A model generated the notes under the pieces. That model had not been told where the DNA came from, searched no databases, and saw nothing but the letters and a program-made list of their open reading frames with translations. DNA of 64,000 bases from W-Chloroflexi-9 sp045863195 (GTDB lineage Bacteria > Chloroflexota > Dehalococcoidia > UBA2979): NCBI GenBank assembly GCA_045863195.1, contig BTUI01000001.1, positions 310,001 to 374,000 on the forward strand, written 5' to 3'. This document shows, piece by piece, positions 24,391 to 32,175 of the stretch. The position numbers were made by a program, and so were the translations under genes. Positions within the stretch are counted from its first letter, which is position 1; every line of letters starts with the position of its first letter.

Positions 24391-24843
24391 CTACCCGGCG
24401 GGGTGGATGAGCAGCACGGGGATCCCGCGCAGGTGACGGACCACGTGCTCCGCGACCGACCCCATGATCGTGCGACGCAGCCCGGTGCGGCCGTGCGTGC
24501 CCATCGCGACGAGGTCGAAGCCACCGGCGGTGGCGTAGTCCACGATGACGTCGCCCGGGTGGCCCTCTAGCACCTCGGCGCGCTCGAGCACGGCACCGAG
24601 GTCGCGGACATACGACTCCGCCGCGGCGAGGTCGTTCGCGGCGGCCTGACGCGCGGCCTGCAGCACGGACTCCGTGACCTGTGCGTTGGAGGCGGCTGCG
24701 CCCATCTGTACGAGCTGGTGGACGGTATCGACGACCGCGATGAGCGAGAGATGCCCACCCGGACCGGTGGCCTTCAGTGCCGCAGAGATGGCGGCGAGGC
24801 AGACCTCGGAGCCGTCCACCGGCACCAGCACGCGCTCGTACAT
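24391..24843 (-). CDS. Universal stress protein (UspA family)
   Basis: Single-domain Usp of 150 residues. It opens MYERVLVPVDGSEVCLAAI with the Asp of the nucleotide pocket and has the ATP-binding signature G-T-H-G-R-T-G-L near 118-125 followed by GSVAEHVVRH, so it belongs to the ATP-binding subclass. ATG 24843 is behind GGGGAGGTC; longer upstream frames are low-complexity. It stands between ssrA and smpB on the same strand. Confidence 0.92.
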   Translation of the reverse strand: MYERVLVPVDGSEVCLAAISAALKATGPGGHLSLIAVVDTVHQLVQMGAAASNAQVTESVLQAARQAAANDLAAAESYVRDLGAVLERAEVLEGHPGDVIVDYATAGGFDLVAMGTHGRTGLRRTIMGSVAEHVVRHLRGIPVLLIHPAG

Positions 24844-24989
24844 GACCTGACCTCCCCGGACACGCCGGGCAGGGCGCCCGACCTTCAGAGCGTAGGCATC
24901 CGGAAGGGAGGCAGTGAGGGGCGTTGGGCACGGACGATCGAGGCCGTTCGTCGCCCGCGCATGAGCGGCGCTACCGCTGTGAAGCGGTG

Positions 24990-25481
24990 CTAGCGCTGGT
25001 TGTGGCGGAGTGCGCGCTGCATCGAGCGGTCCGCCTCGCGTTCCTTGATCGACTCGCGCTTGTCGTAGGAGCGCTTGCCCATCGCCAGGCCGATCTCCAC
25101 CTTCGCCTTGCCGTCCGACAGGTACAGGCGCAACGGGATGATGGTGCTGCGCGGCTGCGTCTCCAGCAGTTCCTGCCACTTCGCCAGCTGGCGGCGGTGC
25201 AGGAGGAGCTTCCGAGGGCGCCGCGGCTCGTGGTTCACGCGCGCCGGTTCATACGGGGCGATGTGGACGTTGAACAGCCACAACTCGCCATCCTTGAAGC
25301 GCGCGTAGCCCTCGCCGATCGAGGCGGAACTGGTGCGGAGCGACTTGATCTCCGTGCCCTGGAGGACGATGCCGGCCTCGGCCTGCTCGAGGATCTCGTA
25401 GTCGAAGCGGCCGCGACGGTTGACGGCGAGCGTGCCGCTCGTCGCCTCGTCTCTGGCCTTCTTCGTCGCCGTCTTCGCCAC
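24990..25481 (-). CDS. smpB: SsrA-binding protein SmpB
   Basis: Partner of tmRNA in trans-translation; binds the tRNA-like domain and fills the decoding site. The 163-residue product has the OB-fold with LAVNRRGRFDYEILEQAEAG, G-T-E-I-K-S-L-R and the Y-x-R-F-K-D-G-E-L-W-L-F-N strand, then HRRQLAKW and a basic C-tail (YDKRESIKEREADRSMQRAL) that becomes helical in the mRNA channel. GTG 25481 was chosen for length and the GAGGCGACC site; an in-frame start at 25544 would add a nonconserved 21 residues. Confidence 0.95.
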   Translation of the reverse strand: MAKTATKKARDEATSGTLAVNRRGRFDYEILEQAEAGIVLQGTEIKSLRTSSASIGEGYARFKDGELWLFNVHIAPYEPARVNHEPRRPRKLLLHRRQLAKWQELLETQPRSTIIPLRLYLSDGKAKVEIGLAMGKRSYDKRESIKEREADRSMQRALRHNQR

Positions 25482-25613
25482 CGCGGTCGCCTCGTATCCA
25501 TGCCGGGCGCAGCACGGGGGGGCGCTCGCGCCACCCCGTATCACCGAGGATACGCGGTCACGGGCGCAGACTCCCGTCGGCGGGCCACTCGGATATTAGA
25601 CATAAGACGGAGG

Positions 25614-26858
25614 CTACTGGCCGGCGCGCAGGACCTCCACGGCGCGGATCACGGCCACGTCACGGCCCGCCTCGATGTCCTCCAGGGTCAGCGTGACGGG
25701 GACATCCGGGATGACGCCGCGGCCTTCGATCTGGTTGCGGGCAGGGGTGAGCCAGCGCGCGATCGAGACGTAGACGGCGCCGCCGTTGGAGAGCGGCACG
25801 GCGTGGTTCACGGTGCCTTTTCCGAACGACGGCTCGCCCACGACCACCGCGCGGCCGTTCTCCTGCAGCGCCGCCGCCATCAGTTCCGCACCGGAGGCGG
25901 AGAAGCCGTCCTGCACCACCACGATCGGCAGGGTAGTGATGGTGCCGGCGCGTGCGGATGCGGTGCGCTCGCTGCCGTCGCGTTCCACCTGCGTCACGAT
26001 GTCGCCACCGTCCAGCAACATGTCGACGATCTCGACGGTCTCCTGCAGGAGGCCGCCCGGGTTACCGCGCACGTCCAGGATCAGGCCGCGCGCGCCGGCG
26101 GATTCCGCGCCGCGGATCGCGTCCTCCAGCTCCCGGGGCGTAGTGCGCGTGTACGACGCGATGCGGATGTAAGCGACATCCGTGACGACCTCGCCGGCAT
26201 CGTCGCGCAGGACGCCGCCGGGCGGCGCGACGTAGACGGACGCGACGGGGATGTTGTCGCGCTGGAGGTCCAGCGTCTCCACCACGCCGTCTGAGTGCCG
26301 GATCTTGAGCGACACCGTGGTGCCGATCGGCCCGCGGATGCGGAGGACGGCCTCCTCCACGCTCCAACCCTCGGCGAGCTCGCCGTCGACCTCCAGGATG
26401 ATGTCGCCGGCTCGGAGGCCGGCGCGCTCCGCGGGCGTGTTCGGCAGCGGCTGGACGATGACGATGAAGCCGTCCTGCTGCGAGACGGTCGCACCGATCC
26501 CCTGAAACGCGCCTTCAAAATCGTCAGCGGAGAGCGCGAACGTCTCCGGGTCGATGTAGGTGGAGTGCGGGTCGTTCAGCGCCTCGAAGATCCCGCGGAT
26601 CGCGCCATCCTGAAGGATCGCCGTGTCGGCGGACTCCGGCTCCACGTAGCCGTCCTGGAGGACCTTCGCGATCTCGGCGAGGAGGCTCCAGCCGTCCGTG
26701 TCTCCGTCGGTCGAGGGCGCGGCGGTGGTCGCGGCGGGAACGGAGTCAGCGGACGCGGGCTCGGTGACGACGCGCACAAGGAAGCCGGTCGCGACCAGTA
26801 GCACGCCGATGAGTGCGGCCATCACGCCAATGACCGCGCCGCGAGCCTTCGAGTTCAC
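25614..26858 (-). CDS. C-terminal processing protease (S41 family)
   Basis: Membrane-anchored serine protease of 414 residues with one N-terminal TM (about 8-32), a Prc-type helical segment, a PDZ domain (about 115-200: GIGATVSQQDGFIVIVQPLP) and the S41 domain. Catalytic Ser lies in DGFSASGAEL (about 313) and the Lys in GEPSFGKGTVN (about 339), both conserved. Such CtpA-like enzymes degrade or mature exported proteins. It is the last host gene before the Xer-site phage. Confidence 0.93.
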   Translation of the reverse strand: MNSKARGAVIGVMAALIGVLLVATGFLVRVVTEPASADSVPAATTAAPSTDGDTDGWSLLAEIAKVLQDGYVEPESADTAILQDGAIRGIFEALNDPHSTYIDPETFALSADDFEGAFQGIGATVSQQDGFIVIVQPLPNTPAERAGLRAGDIILEVDGELAEGWSVEEAVLRIRGPIGTTVSLKIRHSDGVVETLDLQRDNIPVASVYVAPPGGVLRDDAGEVVTDVAYIRIASYTRTTPRELEDAIRGAESAGARGLILDVRGNPGGLLQETVEIVDMLLDGGDIVTQVERDGSERTASARAGTITTLPIVVVQDGFSASGAELMAAALQENGRAVVVGEPSFGKGTVNHAVPLSNGGAVYVSIARWLTPARNQIEGRGVIPDVPVTLTLEDIEAGRDVAVIRAVEVLRAGQ

Positions 26859-27051
26859 TTCGGCCGTTCTTTCGGGAGGTGAGCCGGGGATGAGGCCGGC
26901 CGGAGGTGTTCGTGCGCGGGAAGCGGCCCTCCCAGTCTACAACGCGCCCCGGAGCCCGCATCCGTGTCAATCAACCAACATAACAGAGATAGTGCGAAGT
27001 ACCTGAAGGGGGAGGCCGAGGCGGCGGGGAACTCCGAAAGAGAGTGACCCG
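26859..27051. other. Intergenic region: chromosome/phage left junction
   Basis: This stretch runs from the protease start to the first phage gene. It holds the protease promoter region on the minus strand (not obvious by motif), the dif-like site at 26973-27000 and about 50 bp of phage leader with GAAAGAGAG before the capsid gene ATG. It is clearly richer in A/T than the flanking coding DNA around 26965-27005. Confidence 0.6.
26973..27000 (-). other. dif: dif-like XerC/XerD site (left attachment junction)
   Basis: On the minus strand this reads as an 11-bp XerC arm ACTTCGCACTA, a 6-bp centre TCTCTG, and an 11-bp XerD arm TTATGTTGGTT. The XerD arm shares TTATGTT with the bacterial consensus and the XerC arm shares TTCGCA; spacing is exactly that of dif. 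The centre plus XerC arm (17 bp) recur exactly at 41575-41591. This junction therefore keeps the host XerD arm. Confidence 0.82.
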
Positions 27052-28038
27052 ATGCGCCGCATCATCGACGAAGTGGCCCAGGCGACCCTGGCCGTTTCGT
27101 CCACCCTCCGCCTCCAGATTCCCACCGTGCACTGGCTCGCCGCGTTCGAGCTGCACGTGGACGCCACCGTGAGCACCACGGCCGGCGCTGTCACGATCGT
27201 CAACACGACCCTGGGCGCGATCCCGCTGGTCACCCGCGTCCGGCTGCTGCTGGACGGCGGCACCACCGTGGTGGACGTGTCCGGCACCATCCTGGACACC
27301 TGGAGCAAGGTGGACCGCCCCGGCTCCGAACGCCTGGCGCTGTCCTCCACCACCTCCGGCGACCCGTGGAACACCTCGATCCGCTGGGAGGCCGCGCAGT
27401 CCGAGGCGAACCCCGCCGGCTCGATCCCGCTCTGGCTGTACGGCAACTGCACCGTGGAGGTGGAAACCGGCGCGATCTCCCTCATCGGCTCCGGGACCAA
27501 CATCTCGATCGCCGGCGACGTCCGACTGGTCGCGGAGAAGTACGACCAGCGTTCCCCGTTCGCCAACCCGGCGGCGGTCGGCTCGTCCATTCACCGGCTC
27601 TCCACGATCGAGGTGGACTACTCCAACGACGGCTCCCGCCGCGTGGAACTGAAGTCCTACACCGGCGAACTGCTGGAGCGCCTGCTGGTGGTGGCGAACA
27701 ACAACGCCGCCAACACCTGGGACCTGTTCAGCCGCATGAGCCTGATGGCCTCCCAGGCGGAGATCCTCCAGCGCTTCACGAACGACCAGATGCGCGCCCG
27801 GCAACTCCGCAACTACGGCGGCGAGAACATGCCGATCGCCGGCGTGTGGGTGTTCGACCTCCGCCGCGCCGGCGAGGGCGACGTGATCCAGGTGGGCCAC
27901 CCGGTGACCGCCCCGGACCTCCACGTCATCACGGAGATCGCATCCGGCACGGCCCTGACCAACGCCCGCGCGACGTTCGTGGCGGAAACGCTGGTGCCCG
28001 TGCGCCGCGCCCCGTCCGAACTGGCCGCGGCGGCCTAG
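27052..28038 (+). CDS. Putative major capsid protein (double jelly-roll type)
   Basis: A 328-residue, beta-strand-rich protein with no TM segment. It opens with SSTLRLQIPTVHWLAAFELHVDATVSTT-like alternating strands (about 13-40) and shows two similar-sized beta regions (about 10-150 and 195-320) separated by an amphipathic stretch ending LLERLLVVANNNAANTWDLF. This size and pattern fit double jelly-roll capsid proteins of FLiP/PM2/PRD1-type phages. It is the first gene after the left junction and, on the circular form, follows the packaging ATPase. Family membership is inferred from pattern and context only. Confidence 0.6.
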   Translation: MRRIIDEVAQATLAVSSTLRLQIPTVHWLAAFELHVDATVSTTAGAVTIVNTTLGAIPLVTRVRLLLDGGTTVVDVSGTILDTWSKVDRPGSERLALSSTTSGDPWNTSIRWEAAQSEANPAGSIPLWLYGNCTVEVETGAISLIGSGTNISIAGDVRLVAEKYDQRSPFANPAAVGSSIHRLSTIEVDYSNDGSRRVELKSYTGELLERLLVVANNNAANTWDLFSRMSLMASQAEILQRFTNDQMRARQLRNYGGENMPIAGVWVFDLRRAGEGDVIQVGHPVTAPDLHVITEIASGTALTNARATFVAETLVPVRRAPSELAAAA

Positions 28039-28062
28039 CGGACCACGGGGAAGGACACACCG

Positions 28063-28329
28063 ATGGACTCCATTTCCGGCGGCGTGTTCGCGAACGGTGG
28101 GGGGCGCTCCGCCCCCCACTCCCCCGCCCTGACCGGCGGGGCCACCCCGTTCGCCAACCGCACCTATGGCGTGGGCGTCTCGTCCGAGGTGAACGCCCAA
28201 CTCTCGCGCTCCGGCGTGAAGGTGGGCGGCTCGTTCGGCGTCTCCGGCCTGGTCACGTTCCTGCTGATGCTCGGCGGCCTCCTGGTGGTGGACCGCTACG
28301 TGGTGGACGTGCCCGGCGTGGGCAAGTAG
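28063..28329 (+). CDS. Phage single-TM protein
   Basis: An 88-residue protein: a Gly/Ser-rich soluble N-terminal half (GGVFANGGGRSAP) and one TM helix at about 62-80 (GLVTFLLMLGGLLVVDRYV). It lies 24 nt after the capsid gene and probably encodes a virion membrane protein. No family recognised. Its TAG stop is fused to the next ribosome site (TAGGAGGCCGC). Confidence 0.68.
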   Translation: MDSISGGVFANGGGRSAPHSPALTGGATPFANRTYGVGVSSEVNAQLSRSGVKVGGSFGVSGLVTFLLMLGGLLVVDRYVVDVPGVGK

Positions 28330-28341
28330 GAGGCCGCACCG

Positions 28342-28737
28342 ATGTGGGGAGCACTCGCGCGGGGCATTGTCGGCGGCGTGCGGAGCGGCGTGGGGCTACT
28401 GTCCGGCGCTCCGCGCGCGATCCGGACCGGCGTAGCGGTCGGCTCTGGCGTTGCCGGAACTGCCGTTGCGACGGACCTCGTGCTCATCCCCGCCGCAGAG
28501 GGGGTACTGAACCGAGACCTCCCCGGGGGGCACTACACCCGGGACGCGCTCGCGGAAGTCGGGAACTCGATCGGCAACACGATCGGGGCGGTTCAGGCGG
28601 CCGTGACCACGGGCATCCCGGAAGGCGCAGCGCGGCAACTCCTCGGCACGTCCGATGAGGACTCCAAGACCATCGGCCTCATCGTGGTCGGCGGCTTCGC
28701 GCTCCTGCTCGTGCTGTCGCTGACGAGGGGGCGCTGA
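28342..28737 (+). CDS. Phage membrane protein
   Basis: A 131-residue protein, rich in Gly/Ala, with a weakly hydrophobic N-terminal region (about 25-55) and a clear C-terminal TM helix (about 109-127, IGLIVVGGFALLLVLSLTRG) ending in Arg. A virion membrane or assembly role is likely from context. It starts behind TAGGAGGCCGC. It converges with the minus-strand coiled-coil gene downstream. Confidence 0.68.
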   Translation: MWGALARGIVGGVRSGVGLLSGAPRAIRTGVAVGSGVAGTAVATDLVLIPAAEGVLNRDLPGGHYTRDALAEVGNSIGNTIGAVQAAVTTGIPEGAARQLLGTSDEDSKTIGLIVVGGFALLLVLSLTRGR

Positions 28738-28744
28738 TGGCCCC

Positions 28745-29227
28745 CTACCGCGGCGGCAGGCTCAGGCACTCCAGCGCCCCCAGCACGTCCAACGTGACGA
28801 GGGAGACGAGGCACCGCTGCACGGCGGCATCCTCGTGCTCGCGCACGCGATCCGTGAGCACGCCGATCACGTTGACGGCGTTGTCCAACTCCATCACCAG
28901 CGTGTCGCGTTCGTCCGTGACGGCCTGCAACTGCGCGGCGGCCGCGGCCCACTCGCCGCGTGCCTCGTTCCGCTCGTGCTCCATGCGCGCCGCCTCGCTG
29001 ACGGCCCGCGCGCGCGATGCCTCCGCGCGCGCCAGCGCTTCGGTGGTGTCGCGCACCTGGGCGGCCAGCCGGTCGCGCTCGCTGGCGTCGCCGGCGACCT
29101 CCACGGCCCCCGTGAGGGCGGCCGTACCGGCGGCTCCGGCCGCCACCAACGCCGCCGCGGCGGCCCCAGCAACGAACGAACGCCAGGCAATCCGGCGGCG
29201 CGGTGCCGGCGCGTCTGACCTGTCCAT
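28745..29227 (-). CDS. Membrane-anchored coiled-coil protein on the opposite strand
   Basis: A 160-residue product: basic N-terminus, one TM helix (about 15-38, SFVAGAAAAALVAAGAAGTA), then a long heptad coiled coil (about 50-130, RDRLAAQVRDTTEALARAEA onward). This is the layout of i-spanin-like lysis proteins, but Chloroflexota mostly lack an outer membrane, so spanin function is doubtful. ATG 29227 follows GGGAGTGAC. It is the only minus-strand gene in the phage; the plus-strand frame opposite is Ser/Arg-rich and looks like a shadow. Confidence 0.62.
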   Translation of the reverse strand: MDRSDAPAPRRRIAWRSFVAGAAAAALVAAGAAGTAALTGAVEVAGDASERDRLAAQVRDTTEALARAEASRARAVSEAARMEHERNEARGEWAAAAAQLQAVTDERDTLVMELDNAVNVIGVLTDRVREHEDAAVQRCLVSLVTLDVLGALECLSLPPR

Positions 29228-29305
29228 GAACGTCACTCCCTCGCGCGGCGGGAGCGTAACAGACCGCGCCGCCGCATGAAGGCGGGAAGCGGAGAGGAAG
29301 GGACC

Positions 29306-29518
29306 GTGCGCCACATGCTCGACCAGATCACCACCGTGGGCGTGCTCGGCATCCTGTTCAGTTTCATCGTCGCCCTGGGCGTCCTGATGCCGCACTCCCG
29401 CGAACTGATCGCGGAGAAACTGCCGGAGTTTGCAGCGGCCGCGTTCTACGGCCTGCTCGCGCTCCTGGGCGTCTCCCGCGGCAAGCGCGGGAAGGACGGG
29501 GGCCAGGATGGCGAGTAA
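29306..29518 (+). CDS. Holin-like two-TM protein
   Basis: A 70-residue protein with two hydrophobic segments (about 8-29 and 40-57) and a strongly charged C-tail (SRGKRGKDGGQDGE), the outline of a small phage holin. GTG 29306 was chosen because GAGAGGAAGGG precedes it; an ATG at 29276 lacks a site. It overlaps the next gene by 11 nt. Holin function is a guess from topology. Confidence 0.55.
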   Translation: MRHMLDQITTVGVLGILFSFIVALGVLMPHSRELIAEKLPEFAAAAFYGLLALLGVSRGKRGKDGGQDGE

Positions 29519-30095
29519 CGGCCTGACCGGCGCGCGCGCGCTGGTGCTGGTGGGGGGCGGCGGCGTGGCCGCCTGGATGCTCGCCCGCGCCACGCGGCCC
29601 GCGGCGGCCTCCAACAACCCGACGATCGCGGACCTCCCCGTGGACCAGCGCCAACTGGTCCGCGACGTGCCGCGCCACCACTCCACGCCCTCCCCGGCCG
29701 CCGCCGGTGTCGGATGGGCCTCCGACTTCGAGACGGTGGACGTGGCCCGCGTCCAGGCCGGCCGCGTCCCCTACGGCGAGGGCGCGCGCGTGGCGCTCCC
29801 CGGCATCGGCGTGGCCGTGTTCCTCGGCTATGACGCCGTGGCCGGCCTGTCGCGCTGGGACGTGAACGGCAAGGCACACGCGATCGCCTGGGACACGAAA
29901 CCGTCTGACTACGACTGGACCCGCGGCTACCCGGTGGCCGCCTCGCGCTACGGCAACGTGGCGACCGGCTGGAACCCGACCACCTCCGCCCTGGCCTACT
30001 GGGGGAGCGCGGAGCAAGCGCGGGACGCTGACCTCGTGCACTCCGGGGGCCTCTACACGTGGCTCATCGACCGCGTGAAGGGCCTGGCGAAATGA
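29508..30095 (+). CDS. Phage membrane-anchored protein
   Basis: A 195-residue protein with an N-terminal TM (about 8-26, ARALVLVGGGGVAAWMLARA) and a C-terminal soluble domain with aromatic-rich motifs (KPSDYDWTRGYPVAASRYG, GLYTWLIDRVKGLAK). Its last 15 nt (ending GCGAAATGA) nearly match the end of the gene at 37018, each read as KGLAK and fused to the next ATG. Virion membrane role inferred; no family recognised. Confidence 0.65.
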   Translation: MASNGLTGARALVLVGGGGVAAWMLARATRPAAASNNPTIADLPVDQRQLVRDVPRHHSTPSPAAAGVGWASDFETVDVARVQAGRVPYGEGARVALPGIGVAVFLGYDAVAGLSRWDVNGKAHAIAWDTKPSDYDWTRGYPVAASRYGNVATGWNPTTSALAYWGSAEQARDADLVHSGGLYTWLIDRVKGLAK

Positions 30096-30568
30096 GCACC
30101 GGCAACACGCTCGTGGGCATCGGCCTGGCCGGCGGCGCGCTCGCCGGCGGCGTCTACCTGTTCCGCAACGCGCGCACCGGCGCGGTCCAGGAGGACGCCC
30201 TGGCGACGATCCGCGGCGCGCTCGGGAACCTGACCGCGCTGGTGTCCGACCTGATCGCCACCACCCCGGCCGGGCCCGGACCCTCGCAGTCCGCCGGCGT
30301 GGCCCCTGGCGCGGCCGTCACCTACCAGCCGACGCCGGTGGCGAACGACCCTACGGGGACGGTGTTCCTGTCCGGTGCGCCGCTCCCAAACCCCACGGTA
30401 TGGGACCCCACGCCGACGCCAGGCACCGCGGGCGTCTACCCGCAGCCGCTCACGGAGGAGGCGGCGCTGGCGCAGTCCGCCGCCACCGGCACGGCAATCG
30501 CGCCCCCCGGCGTCACCGAACCGGGCTTCCTGGCGGCGCTCATGCGCGCCGCGCTGGGCATCAAGTAA
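30092..30568 (+). CDS. Phage single-TM protein
   Basis: A 158-residue protein with an N-terminal TM (about 6-25, TLVGIGLAGGALAGGVYLF), a short helix (ATIRGALGNLTALVSDLI) and a long Pro/Thr/Ala-rich tail. ATG overlaps the preceding stop as ATGA. Probably a virion membrane component; no family recognised. Confidence 0.65.
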   Translation: MSTGNTLVGIGLAGGALAGGVYLFRNARTGAVQEDALATIRGALGNLTALVSDLIATTPAGPGPSQSAGVAPGAAVTYQPTPVANDPTGTVFLSGAPLPNPTVWDPTPTPGTAGVYPQPLTEEAALAQSAATGTAIAPPGVTEPGFLAALMRAALGIK

Positions 30569-30577
30569 GCGAACGGA

Positions 30578-30593
30578 CCGGGCGCACGCCCGG
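30578..30593 (+). terminator. Short intergenic hairpin
   Basis: CCGGGCG and CGCCCGG flank a 2-nt loop between two phage genes, immediately before the AAAGGACC ribosome site. With no T-tract it may attenuate or protect mRNA rather than terminate. Confidence 0.35.
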
Positions 30594-30612
30594 CGCGAAA
30601 GGACCTGACCCG

Positions 30613-30879
30613 ATGCCGCGATTCAACGCCGGCCGCATCTACAACGACCTCGGGGCGTTCATCGGCCTGGCCTCCCCCGGCCTGACCTCCGACGAGTCCC
30701 TGGCGGCGCTGGGCCTCCGCGTGGACCCGTCCGCGCCGGGCGGCGTGGCCCCGATCCACCCGGTGGAGGCCCCGCCCGCGGACACCTCCGCCCTGGAGGA
30801 ACGCTTGGCCGCGCTGGAGGCCGCCCAGGCCGCCGCAGCGGCCGCCGGTGAGACGCAGGAGGCCCCCCGTGGCGAGTAA
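30613..30879 (+). CDS. Small phage protein with C-terminal coiled coil
   Basis: An 88-residue protein with an N-terminal soluble part (FNAGRIYNDLGAFIGLASPG) and a heptad-rich Ala/Glu helix at about 58-80 (TSALEERLAALEAAQAAAAA). No TM. AAAGGACC precedes ATG 30613. It overlaps the basic peptide gene downstream. Function unknown; possibly a capsid or scaffold accessory. Confidence 0.6.
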   Translation: MPRFNAGRIYNDLGAFIGLASPGLTSDESLAALGLRVDPSAPGGVAPIHPVEAPPADTSALEERLAALEAAQAAAAAAGETQEAPRGE

Positions 30880-30991
30880 GCGCCGCCGCGGCCCTCGCAT
30901 CCGCCTGGGCAAGACGCTCCGCGCCGTGAACCGGGACGTGAACGCCACCGTGCGTGCCGTCACGCGCCCGGTCCGCCGGCTGGTCCGGTAG
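30869..30991 (+). CDS. Very basic 40-residue peptide
   Basis: Small gene with GTG start behind CAGGAGG, reading ASKRRRGPRIRLGKTLRAVN then a short helix and ending RPVRRLVR. About a third of residues are Arg or Lys. It could neutralise packaged DNA or be a cleaved virion peptide, as basic peptides are in PM2- and tectivirus-like phages. It overlaps the upstream gene by 11 nt, and its TAG stop is part of the next ribosome site. Confidence 0.62.
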   Translation: MASKRRRGPRIRLGKTLRAVNRDVNATVRAVTRPVRRLVR

Positions 30992-31002
30992 GAGGCCGCC
31001 CC

Positions 31003-31251
31003 ATGACGACCGCGATCCCCGTGTCCGGCACGCAGCCCGTCCCCGTGGCGGGCGGTGACGACGGCATTTCCGGCACGTCCGCGCTCCTGGACGCGGGGGC
31101 CGGCCTGGCCGCGGAGGGCACGCGCCTGGCGCGCGGCGTCCTGGGCGGCGCGGCCGAGGTCCTGGAGTCCGGCGCGGGGCCGCTGCTGCTGCTGTTCGGC
31201 GGCGGCGTGGCGCTGGCGCTGGCCCTCACCCGCGGCCGCCGAGGCCGCTAG
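31003..31251 (+). CDS. Phage single-TM protein
   Basis: An 82-residue protein with a soluble Gly/Ala-rich N-terminus and a C-terminal TM helix (about 56-75, AGPLLLLFGGGVALALALT) followed by RGRRGR. The topology matches the proteins at 28063 and 28342, suggesting a set of virion membrane proteins. The start uses the TAGGAGGCCGCC cassette. Confidence 0.68.
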   Translation: MTTAIPVSGTQPVPVAGGDDGISGTSALLDAGAGLAAEGTRLARGVLGGAAEVLESGAGPLLLLFGGGVALALALTRGRRGR

Positions 31252-31282
31252 CAACCCCTCCAGCGCGCAGGAAGGAACAACG

Positions 31283-31814
31283 ATGCATCTGCTACGAGAC
31301 GGCAGCCTGGCCCACTTCTACACGGACGCCCCGGAGTCCGGCGGCACCTACGTGGGGACCGTGGCCGTGGCACCCGGCGAGACGCCTGACTCGGACGAAC
31401 TCGCCAAGCGCCTGGGCGTCCAGTGGACGCCATTCGATTACGACTTCGCGGTGGCCGGCGGCGCGCTGGGGACCTACAGCCTCAGCCGGAAGATTCCGAA
31501 GGGCGCGAAGGTGATCGGGCGGCTGGTACAAGGTGGACACCACCGCCACCAGCGCCACGGACGCCGGCACCCTCAGCCTCGGTATCGAGGCCGCCGCGGA
31601 TCTGCTGGCCGCCACCGCGATCTCCACCGGCACCACGTTTGACGCGGCCACGCCCGTCCTGCTCCCGAACGGGACGAAGGACACGGTGCTCCTGACGGCG
31701 GACCGCCAGGTGACGGCCGTGATCGCGGTGGAGGCGTTCACCGCCGGCAAGCTCCACGGCGCCCTCGCCTGGACGTTCGAGGCGGCTCGCGCCAAGTCCT
31801 TCGTGGCCGCCTAA
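31283..31814 (+). CDS. Phage beta-rich structural protein with single-base frameshift
   Basis: The first frame (MHLLRDGSLAHFYTDAPESG...YSLSRKIPKGAKVIG) stops making sense near 31525; the coherent sequence continues one base ahead (WYKVDTTATSATDAGTLSLG ... AKSFVAA) to 31814. Removing one G from the GGGC run at 31517-31520 would give a single protein of about 176 residues. It resembles phage structural proteins with K-x-x-x-G-A-x-V-I-G-G-x-Y followed by T-x-A-x-D-A-x-T-L-x-L-G. The cause may be a sequencing error, a disabling mutation or a programmed +1 shift. GAAGGAACAACG precedes the ATG. Confidence 0.7.
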
Positions 31815-31831
31815 CCGACACGTGACGCACG

Positions 31832-31853
31832 CCGCCCGGCGCGCGCCGGGCGG
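31832..31853 (+). terminator. GC hairpin after frameshifted structural gene
   Basis: CCGCCCGGC pairs perfectly with GCCGGGCGG around a GCGC loop, in the gap between two phage genes. There is no T-tract. It is a candidate terminator or mRNA stabiliser. Confidence 0.45.
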
Positions 31854-31875
31854 ACGGATGAAGGGACGGACTCAC

Positions 31876-31974
31876 ATGGCGAAGAAGACGCCGCCGCGCT
31901 CGAAGGCAACCGGGCGCTTCCTGAAGACCGGCAGCGGCAAGAAGGCGCGCAAGCGCTCCAGCCGCAAGCGGTAG
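31876..31974 (+). CDS. Very basic 32-residue peptide
   Basis: Small gene, ATG 31876 behind GAAGGGACGG. It reads AKKTPPRSKATGRFLKTGSG then a Lys/Arg cluster ending RKR; nearly half the residues are basic, with no acidic residue. It is the second such peptide in the phage. Likely a DNA-condensing or virion peptide by composition. It is the last gene before the strong hairpin. Confidence 0.6.
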   Translation: MAKKTPPRSKATGRFLKTGSGKKARKRSSRKR

Positions 31975-31986
31975 GCCCTCCTGGGC

Positions 31987-32026
31987 CGGCGGACGCGGGG
32001 GCCTCTCCACCCTCCCGCGTCCGCCG
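31987..32026 (+). terminator. Strong hairpin between structural and replication modules
   Basis: A perfect 13-bp stem (CGGCGGACGCGGG with CCCGCGTCCGCCG) encloses a 14-nt loop. It follows the first structural block and precedes a 150-bp gap leading to the replication genes, so it probably ends the transcript or marks the boundary of two operons. No T-tract follows. Confidence 0.6.
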
Positions 32027-32175
32027 ATGCCTGGGCGTCTCGACGGGACCGGCCGCGCCAACTCTCTCCGGCGTGATTCCCCCCGGCCCGTTGAGGCTCC
32101 CAGGCACCGGCCCCCGGCAACGGGGCGGCCCGGCGCACCAACACGCGGGCGGGGGAAGTCTGCGCGGAGGCTTGC

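Noticed and set aside
24073..24570. Plus-strand frame across ssrA and the stress-protein gene
   Set aside because: Fully explained by tmRNA structure and by the Usp gene on the other strand; composition is not protein-like.
28737..29279. 180-codon plus-strand frame opposite the phage coiled-coil gene
   Set aside because: Composition is Ala/Ser/Arg without pattern, whereas the minus strand gives TM plus heptads and a ribosome site.
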